Below are positions 1 through 7,044 of a DNA stretch of 11,552 nt, piece after piece. The DNA is from Pseudomonadota bacterium. GTDB lineage: Bacteria; Pseudomonadota; Gammaproteobacteria; UBA5335. The first letter of the stretch is position 1. Each line of letters opens with the position of its first letter. The notes under the pieces were generated by a model, which was not told where the DNA came from, searched no databases, and was given only the letters and a program-made list of their open reading frames with translations. The translations under genes and the position numbers were made by a program. The stretch spans positions 1 through 11,552 of the forward strand of contig JAJXTQ010000031.1 in assembly GCA_021783685.1 (NCBI GenBank), given 5' to 3'.

Positions 1-2
1 GC

Positions 3-32
3 CGCGTCATGGCCATGGTGCGCGGGGCTTAA
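3..32 (+). CDS. possible C-terminal tail of an upstream gene (partial)
   Basis: One frame reads from the window edge through nine codons to a TAA at 30-32, five bases before the GTG start of the next gene. This spacing fits an upstream member of the same operon. In related proteobacteria a yqaA-type gene often follows pcm or surE, but ten codons are too few to identify anything. The yqaA frame is also open to the window edge, so the case for a separate gene rests only on spacing. Low confidence. Confidence 0.25.
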   Translation, partial: RVMAMVRGA

Positions 33-37
33 AAGCC

Positions 38-628
38 GTGCGGATATTTTCTTCCCTCTACGCCCGCGCCATGCAATGGTCGCGGCATCGCCACGCGCCC
101 TGGTATCTGGGCGGGGTGAGTTTCGCCGAATCGTCGTTCTTTCCGATTCCGCCGGACGTGATGCTCGCGCCGATGAGCCTCGCCAATCCGTCCAGGGCCT
201 GGCGCTTCGCCCTGATCACCACGCTGACGTCGGTGGCCGGTGGCCTGTTCGGCTATGCGATCGGCTATTTTACTTTTGATGCGATTGAACCCTGGCTGCG
301 TGAATCGCACTATTGGACGGCGTATCAAACCTCGGTCGTCTGGTTTGAAAAGTGGGGCTTCTGGGCGGTGTTCGTCGCCGGCTTCTCGCCCATCCCCTAC
401 AAGGTGTTCACCATCGCCGCCGGCGCCCTGTCGATGGCGCTGCTGCCCTTCACCCTGGCCTCGCTGATCGGGCGCGGCGCGCGTTTCTTCTTCGTGGCCG
501 GGTTGATGAAATGGGGCGGCGCACGCATGGAAGCGGCGCTGCATCGCACCATCGACCGCCTGGGCTGGGCGACCGTCGCGCTGGTCGTGGTCGGCGCGAT
601 CGTCTACCACTGGGCGGGCATGTCATGA
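38..628 (+). CDS. yqaA: YqaA family membrane protein (DedA/SNARE-associated-like)
   Basis: A 196-residue inner-membrane protein of the YqaA branch of the DedA/VTT superfamily, whose better-studied members help move lipids across the membrane; the role of YqaA itself is not settled. The signature FAESSFFPIPPD sits at residues 30-40, a second re-entrant-like motif GFSPIPYKVFTIAAG at 115-129, and the basic GRGARFF at 145-151. Hydrophobic stretches occur near residues 52-78, 108-142 and 178-192. The GTG start at 38 gives the usual N-terminus of the family (MRIFSSLY followed by HRHAPWYLGG); the frame is open further upstream but those codons do not look like the family. A weak GGGGC lies about 10 bases upstream. 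The stop overlaps the next start as ATGA. Family assignment is firm; substrate is unknown. Confidence 0.88.
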   Translation: MRIFSSLYARAMQWSRHRHAPWYLGGVSFAESSFFPIPPDVMLAPMSLANPSRAWRFALITTLTSVAGGLFGYAIGYFTFDAIEPWLRESHYWTAYQTSVVWFEKWGFWAVFVAGFSPIPYKVFTIAAGALSMALLPFTLASLIGRGARFFFVAGLMKWGGARMEAALHRTIDRLGWATVALVVVGAIVYHWAGMS

Positions 629-1496
629 CCGGCCCGGTGCCGGCGGAGCCCATTGCCGGGCCGTATTCCGGCCAGCGCGTCGCCCTGCTCACGCAGCACG
701 GCAAGGAACGGGTGATCGCGCCGGTGCTGGATGCCGCGCTCGGCTGCCGGGTCGAGCGGGTGAGCGGCTTCGATACCGACACCTTGGGCAGTTCACCCGC
801 GATATCCCGCGCGCCGGTACTCAGATCGAAGCCGCGCGCCGGAAAGCGCGCATCGGCATGGAATTGTCCGGCCTGCCGCTGGGGCTGGCGAGCGAGGGCG
901 CGTTCGGGCCGGACCCGATGGCGGGACTGTTCCCCTGGAACGTCGAGCTGCTGGTGTTCATCGACGACGAGCGCGGCATCGAAGTGACGGGCATGGCGCA
1001 GCAAGCGACGCGGTTCGCCCACCTGCTCACGGATGATTGGGAGCAGGCCGCGCAATTCGCCCGCCAGGCCGGATTTCCCGAGCATCACCTGGTGGTGCGC
1101 CCGCAAGGCCAGGACGACCCTCGCATTGAAAAATCCCTCGCCACCTGGACGGCGCTCGAAGCCGCTTTCAGGCGGGCGTGCGACTGGGCGGAAAACGGCC
1201 AGGTATTTCTGGAAAACGATCTCCGCGCCCATGCCCACCCCATGCGCATGGAAGTCATCCGCCTGGCCACCGTAGACCTCGCGGCCAAACTGAACTCGCC
1301 CTGTCCAGCCTGCGGTGCGCCCGGCTTCCAGGTCGTGGAGCGGCTGCGCGGCCTGCCATGCGCCGCTTGCGGCGCGCCCACGCGGGAGATTCGCGCCGAC
1401 ATTCACGGCTGCCTCAAGTGCGATCATCGCGAAACGCGCGAGCGCGTTGGCTTGGAACACACCGATCCGGGTCGCTGCGACTTTTGCAACCCCTGA
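625..1496 (+). pseudogene. DUF6671 family protein, broken by a one-base frameshift
   Basis: The ATG at 625 overlaps the yqaA stop. Reading starts in one frame (MTGPVPAEP, then GQRVALLTQHGKERVIAPVL and GFDTDTLG, ending near 789) and continues in the frame one base back (QFTRDIPRAGTQIEAARRKA, from 789) to TGA at 1494-1496. Joining them by supplying one base within 786-791 gives about 290 residues, which I recognise as the DUF6671 pattern. The C-terminal part holds four CxxC pairs (CPAC, CAAC, CLKC, CDFC) between 1302 and 1493, enough for two zinc-ribbon-like sites. No catalytic function is known to me. Both halves are otherwise free of stops and well preserved, so a sequencing error or a very recent mutation is more likely than long decay. 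A programmed shift is unlikely because the site (CTTGGGC) is not a standard slippery heptamer. Confidence 0.8.
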
Positions 1497-1529
1497 TCAT
1501 TGCAACCATCACCCCAGTGGAAAACTACG

Positions 1530-3170
1530 ATGCTGAACCGCCTGCGACGCCTGTCTCCCAAAACGCTCAAGGCTGACCTGTCGGCCGGGTTGACCACCGC
1601 GCTGGTCGCGATTCCCGACGGCATCGCCTCGGCCATTCTGGCTGGGCTGAACCCGATTCACGGCCTCTACGCGCTGATGATCGGCACGCCGATCGCGGCC
1701 ATGCTGGCGAGTTCCCAGTTCATGTACGTCGCCAATACCGGCGCGCTGGCTATCGGCACAGGCGGCGCGCTGGAGGGCTACAGCGGGGAAGACAAGGTCG
1801 CAGCACTGGTTGTGCTGGTGCTGCTGGCAGGGTTGATCCAGCTGGGGCTTGGTCTGCTGAAGTTGGGCGGGCTGGTTCGTTTCGTGGCGAATGCCGTACT
1901 GATCGGCTTCATGACCGGCGTGGCCGTGCGTATCATCCTGAGCCAGCTCGGCGAGCTGAACGGCTATCACGCGGAAGGCAGCAATGCGATGATGCGCACC
2001 CTCGACTGGCTGCTGCATCTGCGCCACTCCGATCTAGCCTCGACCGCACTTGGCCTGGGTACGCTGGCGCTGGTTTTTGTGCTGAACCGTACCCGCCTTG
2101 CGCAACTGGGCATGGCGATTGCCCTGGTGGCGGCTACCGTGCTGGCAGCGCTGGCCGGCTTGAACAGCGTGGCGACGCTCGCCGACACCACGCTCATCCC
2201 GGATGGTCTGCCGCCGCTGGTCGTACCGCAGTGGGAGATGGTTGCGACCTTGCTGCCTTCGGCAGCCGGTCTGGCGATCATCGCTCTGGTGCAGGGGGTC
2301 GGTGTGAGCAAAACGGTGCCCAATCCTGATGGCACTTATCCCAATATTTCCAGAGATTTTGCGGCCAAGGGCGTGGCCAACGTAGCGTCTGGCATGTTTG
2401 CAGGTATGCCGGTGGGGGGCACGATGTCGGAGACGGCGGTGAGCCTCAAGGCGGGTGCACGCTCGCGCTGGGCAGGCATATTCTCGGGGCTGTTCATTGT
2501 CATGGGTGTGTTGCTCCTGGCCGATCTGCTGGGCTATCTGGCCATGCCGGCCATTGCGGCGCTGCTCATCGTGGCGGGCATCGAAGCGATCAAGCCAGAC
2601 CGGATCGGCGATGTCTGGCATTCCGGCTGGGAGCCGCGCATCATCTTGCTGACAACCTTTTTTGCCACACTGATCCTGCCGATCCACGAGGCGGTTTTTC
2701 TCGGTGTGGCCTTGTCGATGCTGCATTTTCTGTATGTCTCCTCGCTCGACGTGAGAATCGTCAGCCTCCAGTTCGGAACCGATGGCTCGGTTGTGGAAGC
2801 GCCCGTCCCTGCCAGGGTCGAATCGGGTAGTCCCGTTGTTATCATGATGTACGGCAATCTGTATTTCGCGGCCGCAGCGACGCTGGAAAGTCGATTGCCG
2901 GATGCGCAGGAGGGCGCACGCGTGATTTTGCGCTTGCGGGGTATTCCCCGAATAGGCAGCACGCTGGTCTCCGTGCTTGAGCAGTACGCGCTCAAACTCC
3001 AGCGCAAAGGTGCCCAGCTCGTGCTCGCCGAAGTGAGCCCCACTCTGCATGAACAGTTGATCAACACGGGTACCGTCATGATGTGCGGCGAAAAAAATAT
3101 ATTCGTTGAGCAGCCCGATCTGTTCGCAGCGACCCGGCAGGCCTTGCGCTTACCCCAAGGCTCGGCTTGA
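1530..3170 (+). CDS. SulP family anion permease with C-terminal STAS domain
   Basis: A 546-residue SLC26/SulP transporter. The N-terminal part (residues about 15-415) is strongly hydrophobic and carries family features: ADLSAGLTTALVAIPDGIASAILAG with NPIHGLYA near residues 15-49, and the conserved late-membrane stretch SRDFAAKGVANVASGMFAGMPVGGT near 274-298. The C-terminal part (about 430-540) is a STAS domain (GNLYFAAAATLESRL, then VILRLRGIPRIGSTLVSVLE). SulP proteins carry sulfate, bicarbonate, chloride or other anions; homology does not fix the substrate. Position just before sbtA/sbtB favours bicarbonate, as inference. I chose ATG 1530 over an in-frame TTG at 1500 because the protein then begins at the usual MLNRLRRLSPKTLKAD; AGTGGA at 1516-1521 is a modest ribosome binding site. 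It lies 33 bases after the DUF6671 stop, so probably in the same operon. Confidence 0.9.
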   Translation: MLNRLRRLSPKTLKADLSAGLTTALVAIPDGIASAILAGLNPIHGLYALMIGTPIAAMLASSQFMYVANTGALAIGTGGALEGYSGEDKVAALVVLVLLAGLIQLGLGLLKLGGLVRFVANAVLIGFMTGVAVRIILSQLGELNGYHAEGSNAMMRTLDWLLHLRHSDLASTALGLGTLALVFVLNRTRLAQLGMAIALVAATVLAALAGLNSVATLADTTLIPDGLPPLVVPQWEMVATLLPSAAGLAIIALVQGVGVSKTVPNPDGTYPNISRDFAAKGVANVASGMFAGMPVGGTMSETAVSLKAGARSRWAGIFSGLFIVMGVLLLADLLGYLAMPAIAALLIVAGIEAIKPDRIGDVWHSGWEPRIILLTTFFATLILPIHEAVFLGVALSMLHFLYVSSLDVRIVSLQFGTDGSVVEAPVPARVESGSPVVIMMYGNLYFAAAATLESRLPDAQEGARVILRLRGIPRIGSTLVSVLEQYALKLQRKGAQLVLAEVSPTLHEQLINTGTVMMCGEKNIFVEQPDLFAATRQALRLPQGSA

Positions 3171-3178
3171 ATCGGCAT

Positions 3179-4051
3179 ATGGCTATTGACATCGACTCGC
3201 CACTGGCTCGCCGCATCGCGGCATTTGCCTTTCTTGTCTTCATCTTTGGCGCGACTTTCTGGGTGTTGTCGCCATTTTTTGCCGCGCTGGCCTGGGCCGG
3301 TATCCTGGCTTATGTGACCTGGCCGCTGCACCAGCGGCTGCACCAGTGGCTGCCTGAGCGCGAGAACCTGGTGGCTTTCCTGATGACGCTGGGCGTGGCG
3401 GGGACCCTGTTGTTGCCGCTGCTATGGGTGATGTTCATCCTGCTGGCCGACGTGGCGGCCGCGTCTGCTCTGCTGCGCAAGATTGCCGCAGAGGGTTTGC
3501 CACCTCTGCCGCCCGGTGTGCGCGAGCTGGCGCATGGTGAGACGCAGGCGGCGCTGGGGTTGTTTTTGTGGGGCGCGCTGGTGGTGAGCTGGATTGACAA
3601 CCTGATCCGCCCAATGGCCATCATCCCCTTGCAGATCAAGATGGTGTACGGCATCGGCCGCGCCTACGGCGTGACGCTGGATCAGGGCCACATCAAGGAA
3701 CTCATCGCCGCCGCTGGCGTGGGGCTCACCTCGCAATATCTCGAACAGTTCGGCCGCAAGCTGTTAGGTGACCTGCTTGGGAAAATGGCGGGCAAGACGG
3801 TGGGCAAGGTCGGCGGCGCGACGACCGGCATGGCCTTCATGGCCTTTTCCTTCGCCACCACCTACGCGCTGGGGCAGCTCGCCAAACGCTATTACGCGGG
3901 CGGGCGACAGATGAACACGGCCATGTTGAAAGACACCTTCCAGAATCTGCTCGGCCCCGCCAAACAGCTGCAAACCCAGTACCTGCCGCAAATCCGGCAA
4001 CAGGCCAGCACACTTGACATGGGACGGGTGCTGGCCATGGCACGGTCATGA
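3179..4051 (+). CDS. chimeric ORF: truncated AI-2E-type permease fused to a DUF697/YcjF-like domain
   Basis: 290 residues from ATG 3179, or 294 from TTG 3167, which has AAGG at 3157-3160 six bases ahead; the choice is open. The first ~115 residues resemble the N-terminus of AI-2E/PerM-type permeases (FWVLSPFFAALAWAGILAYVTWPLHQRL, then a long hydrophobic segment). At about 3500-3545 the text jumps to a C-terminal piece of the same family (LFLWGALVVSWIDNLIRP, compare the SxxDNxxRP motif), skipping roughly the 150-residue middle. At about 3610-3630 it changes to a DUF697/YcjF-like domain (IPLQIKMVYGIGRAYGV, a glycine-rich KMAGKTVGKVGGATTG stretch, then ATTYALGQLAKRYYAGG). Both joins keep the frame. 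A working AI-2E transporter is not expected because most of its core and its final helix are missing. It ends in an ATGA overlap with sbtA. Domain calls are by recognition, not search. Confidence 0.65.
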   Translation: MAIDIDSPLARRIAAFAFLVFIFGATFWVLSPFFAALAWAGILAYVTWPLHQRLHQWLPERENLVAFLMTLGVAGTLLLPLLWVMFILLADVAAASALLRKIAAEGLPPLPPGVRELAHGETQAALGLFLWGALVVSWIDNLIRPMAIIPLQIKMVYGIGRAYGVTLDQGHIKELIAAAGVGLTSQYLEQFGRKLLGDLLGKMAGKTVGKVGGATTGMAFMAFSFATTYALGQLAKRYYAGGRQMNTAMLKDTFQNLLGPAKQLQTQYLPQIRQQASTLDMGRVLAMARS

Positions 4052-4989
4052 TCGACGTCGTCGTCCTGTTCTTCCTGTTCGGCCTGGCGGCGGGGCTTGC
4101 CCGCTCCGACTTGAAGCTGCCCTCGGCGCTCTACGACTCCCTGTCGCTGATCCTGCTGCTGGCCATCGGCCTCAAGGGCGGCGAGGGTCTGGCGAAGCAG
4201 GCGCTGGCCCCGTTGTTGCCGCAGCTGGGCGCCGTGATCCTGCTGGGCGTGGCGCAGACCTTCATCGCCTTCGCCATCCTGCGCGGCCTGGGGCGGCTGG
4301 GCCGGGCCGACGCGGCATCCATGGCCGCGCATTACGGCTCGGTGAGCGTGGCCACCTTCGCGGTGGGGGTCAACTGGCTGCTTGTCCGCGACATCGAATT
4401 CGAGCCGCAGATGGCCGTTTTCCTGGCGATCATGGAGGTGCCGGCCATCCTCATCGGCATCGTGCTGGCGCGCGGCGTGAGCCGGGACACCGACTGGCGC
4501 GCCCTGGGCCATGAGGCCTTCCTGGGCAAGGGCGTGACCCTGTTGCTGGGCGGCATGGCCATCGGCTGGATCGCCGGGCCGGATGGGTTGGCGCCGATCA
4601 AGGGCGTGTTCTTCGATCTGTTCAAGGGCGCGCTGGCCCTGTTCCTGCTGGAGATGGGGCTGATCGTCAGCCGCCAGGTCGGCGAACTCAAACGGCGCGG
4701 TCTGTTCATCGTCGCCTTCGGCCTGGGCATGCCCTTGCTCTCGGCGCTGCTCGGGCTGGCCACCGGACTGGCCCTCGGCCTCTCGCCGGGCGGGCTCACC
4801 CTGCTCGCCACCCTGGCGGCTTCCGCCTCCTACATCGCCGTGCCCGCGGCCATGCGCCTGGCCGTGCCCGAGGCCAACCCGGCCCTGTCCCTGGCCGCCG
4901 TGCTCGGGGTGACCTTTCCCTTCAACATCCTGGCCGGCATTCCGCTCTACCACGCGCTGGCCACGCAATTCACGGGAGCGACGCCATGA
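4048..4989 (+). CDS. sbtA: SbtA, sodium-dependent bicarbonate transporter family permease
   Basis: A 313-residue, almost wholly hydrophobic protein of the SbtA family (formerly DUF897), which in cyanobacteria imports bicarbonate with sodium at high affinity across the inner membrane. Recognisable features are the N-terminal LKLPSALYDSLSLILLLAIGLKGG (residues 22-45), AAHYGSVSVATFAVG (93-107), FLAIMEVPAILIG (125-137) and the late AASASYIAVPAAMRLAVPEANP motif (257-278). Length and helix density fit the usual ten-helix fold in two inverted halves, with the connecting region after residue 140. The ATG overlaps the preceding TGA and the TGA overlaps the sbtB start, so translation is probably coupled. 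Only 2 of the first 50 codons end in A or T, more GC-biased than the chimera upstream. The family call is secure; bicarbonate as substrate is by family and by the sbtB partner. Confidence 0.9.
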   Translation: MIDVVVLFFLFGLAAGLARSDLKLPSALYDSLSLILLLAIGLKGGEGLAKQALAPLLPQLGAVILLGVAQTFIAFAILRGLGRLGRADAASMAAHYGSVSVATFAVGVNWLLVRDIEFEPQMAVFLAIMEVPAILIGIVLARGVSRDTDWRALGHEAFLGKGVTLLLGGMAIGWIAGPDGLAPIKGVFFDLFKGALALFLLEMGLIVSRQVGELKRRGLFIVAFGLGMPLLSALLGLATGLALGLSPGGLTLLATLAASASYIAVPAAMRLAVPEANPALSLAAVLGVTFPFNILAGIPLYHALATQFTGATP

Positions 4990-5294
4990 CCCTGCCCACC
5001 GAAAAACGCACCCTGCTGACGATCGTCACCGAGGCTGTCGTCGAGCAAACCCTGCTGCGCGATCTCGACCGTCTCGGCGTGCGCGGCTACACGGTGTCCG
5101 ACGCGCGCGGCAAGGGCAGCCGCGGCGTGCGCGACGCCGCCTGGGAGGAGGCGGCGAACGTCCGCGTCGAGGTGATCTGCGAGCGCGCGCAGGCGGAGGA
5201 CGTGCTGCGCCATCTCCAGGCGCGTTACTACGCCGATTACGCGATGGTGGCGTTTCTCGCCGAGATCGAGGTCCTGCGGCCGGAGAAGTTCTGA
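4986..5294 (+). CDS. sbtB: SbtB-like PII-family regulator
   Basis: A 102-residue PII-superfamily protein. The pattern of a first strand (RTLLTIVTEAVVEQTLLRDLDRLGVRGYTVSDARGKG, residues 8-44), a flexible T-loop-like stretch (about 44-56) and the returning NVRVEVICE strand (58-66) is typical. In cyanobacteria SbtB binds adenine nucleotides, including cAMP and AMP, and docks on SbtA to gate bicarbonate uptake; the same job is inferred here from the direct ATGA overlap with sbtA. GGGAG at 4974-4978, seven bases before ATG, is a good ribosome binding site and lies inside sbtA. The protein ends at LRPEKF and has no cysteines near the C-terminus, so it lacks the CGPxGC redox-sensitive extension of many cyanobacterial SbtB proteins. 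GlnB/GlnK is unlikely: the usual uridylylation-site T-loop is absent. Confidence 0.85.
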   Translation: MTLPTEKRTLLTIVTEAVVEQTLLRDLDRLGVRGYTVSDARGKGSRGVRDAAWEEAANVRVEVICERAQAEDVLRHLQARYYADYAMVAFLAEIEVLRPEKF

Positions 5295-5322
5295 CCATGC
5301 CGGCTGGCGCCTGTGATCCCCA

Positions 5323-5350
5323 TTCAACATCATGGGAATACCACTATGTT
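5323..5350 (+). promoter_or_regulatory. weak sigma-70-like promoter candidate
   Basis: In the 143-base gap between sbtB and the next gene, TTCAAC (5323-5328) and TATGTT (5345-5350) are 16 bases apart. They match the -35 and -10 consensus at about 3/6 and 4/6 positions, which is weak. It is the only pair I found that could start a separate transcript for the DUF2934-NfeD-slipin genes. Confidence 0.2.
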
Positions 5351-5375
5351 GTCATTGGATGGCAAGTGAAAAGGA

Positions 5376-5402
5376 GCGCCGGGGGCCACCGGTTTTCGGC
5401 GC
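5376..5402 (+). other. GC-rich inverted repeat in the intergenic gap
   Basis: GCGCCG at 5376-5381 pairs exactly with CGGCGC at 5397-5402 around a 15-base loop. There is no T-run after the second arm, so it is not a standard intrinsic terminator. It could attenuate or stabilise transcript ends between sbtB and the downstream genes, or be chance in GC-rich DNA. Confidence 0.25.
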
Positions 5403-5426
5403 ATTGTGTGGTGGTTGTCTTTTGAC

Positions 5427-5432
5427 AGGAGG
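5427..5432 (+). promoter_or_regulatory. consensus ribosome binding site for the DUF2934 gene
   Basis: A perfect AGGAGG lies five bases before ATG 5438. It is the strongest ribosome binding site in the window and fixes the start of the small gene against a longer overlapping frame that begins at 5332. The TTGACA at 5422-5427 that runs into it has no room for a -10 before the gene and is probably chance. Confidence 0.75.
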
Positions 5433-5437
5433 TTGTC

Positions 5438-5662
5438 ATGGCAAAGCAGAAATCAGGCGGCACCGGGACGCAAGCACAGGCAATGCCCGCCGCCAACCCG
5501 TCGGCCATGCCGGTGGCGCGCGAGCGGATGATCGCCGTCGCGGCCTATTACCTGGCCGAACAGCGCGGCTTCTCGCCGGGCCAGGAGGTGGAGGACTGGC
5601 TGCAAGCCGAAAAAGGGCTTGACGCCGTAACGGCCGGCACCACTGCCGAGACAGCATCATGA
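5438..5662 (+). CDS. small DUF2934 domain protein
   Basis: A 74-residue protein. Residues about 27-62 (ARERMIAVAAYYLAEQRGFSPGQEVEDWLQAEKGLDA, cited here by its ends ARERMIAV and AEKGLDA) fit DUF2934, a short helical domain found in many proteobacterial small proteins and of unknown function. The first 26 residues are low-complexity (Gly, Thr, Gln, Ala, Pro) and probably disordered. It has no membrane segment or signal peptide, so it should be cytoplasmic. The perfect ribosome binding site and the ATGA overlap with the NfeD gene argue that it is a real gene, translated at a high rate and coupled to its neighbour. Confidence 0.82.
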   Translation: MAKQKSGGTGTQAQAMPAANPSAMPVARERMIAVAAYYLAEQRGFSPGQEVEDWLQAEKGLDAVTAGTTAETAS

Positions 5663-7044
5663 AGACGGCCTATCGGGACGGCCCATGGCGTCTGTGGCTG
5701 CTCGTCCCCTTTCTGGCCCTGCTCCATGCCCTGCCGGTCCGGGCCGGGGAAACCTATCTCTTGAGCGTGCAGGGCGCCATCGGCCCGGCTTCCGCGGATT
5801 ATCTGGTGCGCGGCATCGACAAGGCCGCGGAGGCGAAAGCCCGTCTGCTGGTGATCGAGCTGGACACGCCGGGCGGGCTGGACACTTCGATGCGCGACAT
5901 CATCAAGGCGATCCTGGCATCTCCCGTGCCGGTGGCGACCTATGTTTCGCCGCAGGGCGCGCGCGCCGCCAGCGCCGGCACTTACCTCCTCTATGCCAGC
6001 CACATCGCCGCGATGGCGCCGGCCACCAATCTGGGCGCGGCCACGCCGGTGGCGTTGGCGCCGGGCGGAACGGGCGACAAACCCGCCGACCAGCGGAAGA
6101 AGCCGGGAGAAACGCCCGCCGACGCCCCGCCGCCGGATGCCAAGGCCAGGAAGGCGGTCAACGATGCCGCCGCCTATATCCGCGGACTGGCCGAACTGCG
6201 CGGGCGCAACGCGGACTGGGCGGAGCGGGCGGTGCGCGAGGCGGTCAGCCTGTCCGCCGAGGCCGCGTTGAAGGAGAAAGTGGTGGATGTCGTGGCGACC
6301 GATCTGGCCGACCTGCTGAAGCAACTGCATGGCCGCAAGGTGAAACTGGCGACCGGTGAAATCACCCTGGACACCGCCGGGTCGACCATCACCCGCGTCG
6401 AGCCGGACTGGCGCAGCCGGCTGCTGTCCGTGATCGGCGACCCCGGCATCGCCTACATCCTGCTGCTGCTGGGCATCTACGGTCTTCTTTACGAGTTTTC
6501 CAATCCCGGCATGGTGTTCCCCGGCGTGGTCGGCGGCATCTGCCTGTTGCTCGCCCTGTTCGCGCTGCAACTGATGCCGGTCAGCTACGCCGGGCTGGCG
6601 CTGATCCTGCTCGGCATCGCCTTCATGCTGGCGGAGGTCTTCATGCCCAGTTTCGGCGTGCTGGGCTTGGGCGGCATCATCGCCTTCGTGCTCGGCTCGG
6701 TGATGCTGATCGACACCGACCTGCCCGGCTACGGCATCTCCTGGGCCCTGATCGTGCCGCTGGCGGCCACCTCCGCCCTGTTCAGCTTCGCCGTCGGCGG
6801 CATGGCGCTGCGCGCCCGGCATCGCCCGGTGCTCACCGGCGGCGAGGAATTGCCGGGCATGGAAGGTGAGACCCTGGAAGACATCGAAACCGAAGGCTGG
6901 GCGCGCGTGCATGGCGAGCTCTGGCGGGTGAAGAGCCGCGTGCCGTTGCCTCGCGGCGCTCAAGTACGGGTCATGGCGCGGCATGGCCTGACCCTGGAAG
7001 TGGAACCAGGCAACACAACCCTCAAGGAGAACGACCATGTTTGA
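5659..7044 (+). CDS. nfeD: NfeD family membrane-bound serine protease (ClpP class)
   Basis: A 461-residue full-length NfeD1b-type protein. Residues 1-29 look like a signal peptide ending in VRA. Residues 30-225 form the ClpP/SppA-like protease domain ([21 protein letters not shown], then [17 protein letters not shown]); Ser105 in ARAASAGT is the expected nucleophile and Lys165 ([15 protein letters not shown]) the expected general base of the Ser-Lys dyad, by comparison with the archaeal stomatin-cleaving protease 1510-N. A proline-rich insert lies at about 136-160. Four or five membrane helices follow (260-385), then an OB-fold NfeD domain (about 393-450). The protease domain should face the periplasm and the OB-fold the cytoplasm. 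The stop lies inside the slipin gene (8-base overlap). NfeD/stomatin pairs are conserved and the protease is thought to cut the partner. Confidence 0.92.
   Translation: MKTAYRDGPWRLWLLVPFLALLHALPVRAGETYLLSVQGAIGPASADYLVRGIDKAAEAKARLLVIELDTPGGLDTSMRDIIKAILASPVPVATYVSPQGARAASAGTYLLYASHIAAMAPATNLGAATPVALAPGGTGDKPADQRKKPGETPADAPPPDAKARKAVNDAAAYIRGLAELRGRNADWAERAVREAVSLSAEAALKEKVVDVVATDLADLLKQLHGRKVKLATGEITLDTAGSTITRVEPDWRSRLLSVIGDPGIAYILLLLGIYGLLYEFSNPGMVFPGVVGGICLLLALFALQLMPVSYAGLALILLGIAFMLAEVFMPSFGVLGLGGIIAFVLGSVMLIDTDLPGYGISWALIVPLAATSALFSFAVGGMALRARHRPVLTGGEELPGMEGETLEDIETEGWARVHGELWRVKSRVPLPRGAQVRVMARHGLTLEVEPGNTTLKENDHV

Noticed and set aside
3091..3109. A run of seven A in the SulP gene that forms an A AAA AAT heptamer in frame, with a -1 frame stop at 3107-3109
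   Set aside because: It could permit slippage, but no downstream stimulatory structure is evident and the product would only lose the tail of the STAS domain; probably chance in an AT-rich patch.
5376..5402. Reading the hairpin as an intrinsic terminator after sbtB
   Set aside because: There is no T-run after the second arm and the loop is 15 bases, so it is listed only as an inverted repeat.
5332..5622. Open frame beginning at ATG 5332 and overlapping the DUF2934 gene
   Set aside because: No ribosome binding site, no recognisable domain, and it overlaps a better supported gene in another frame.
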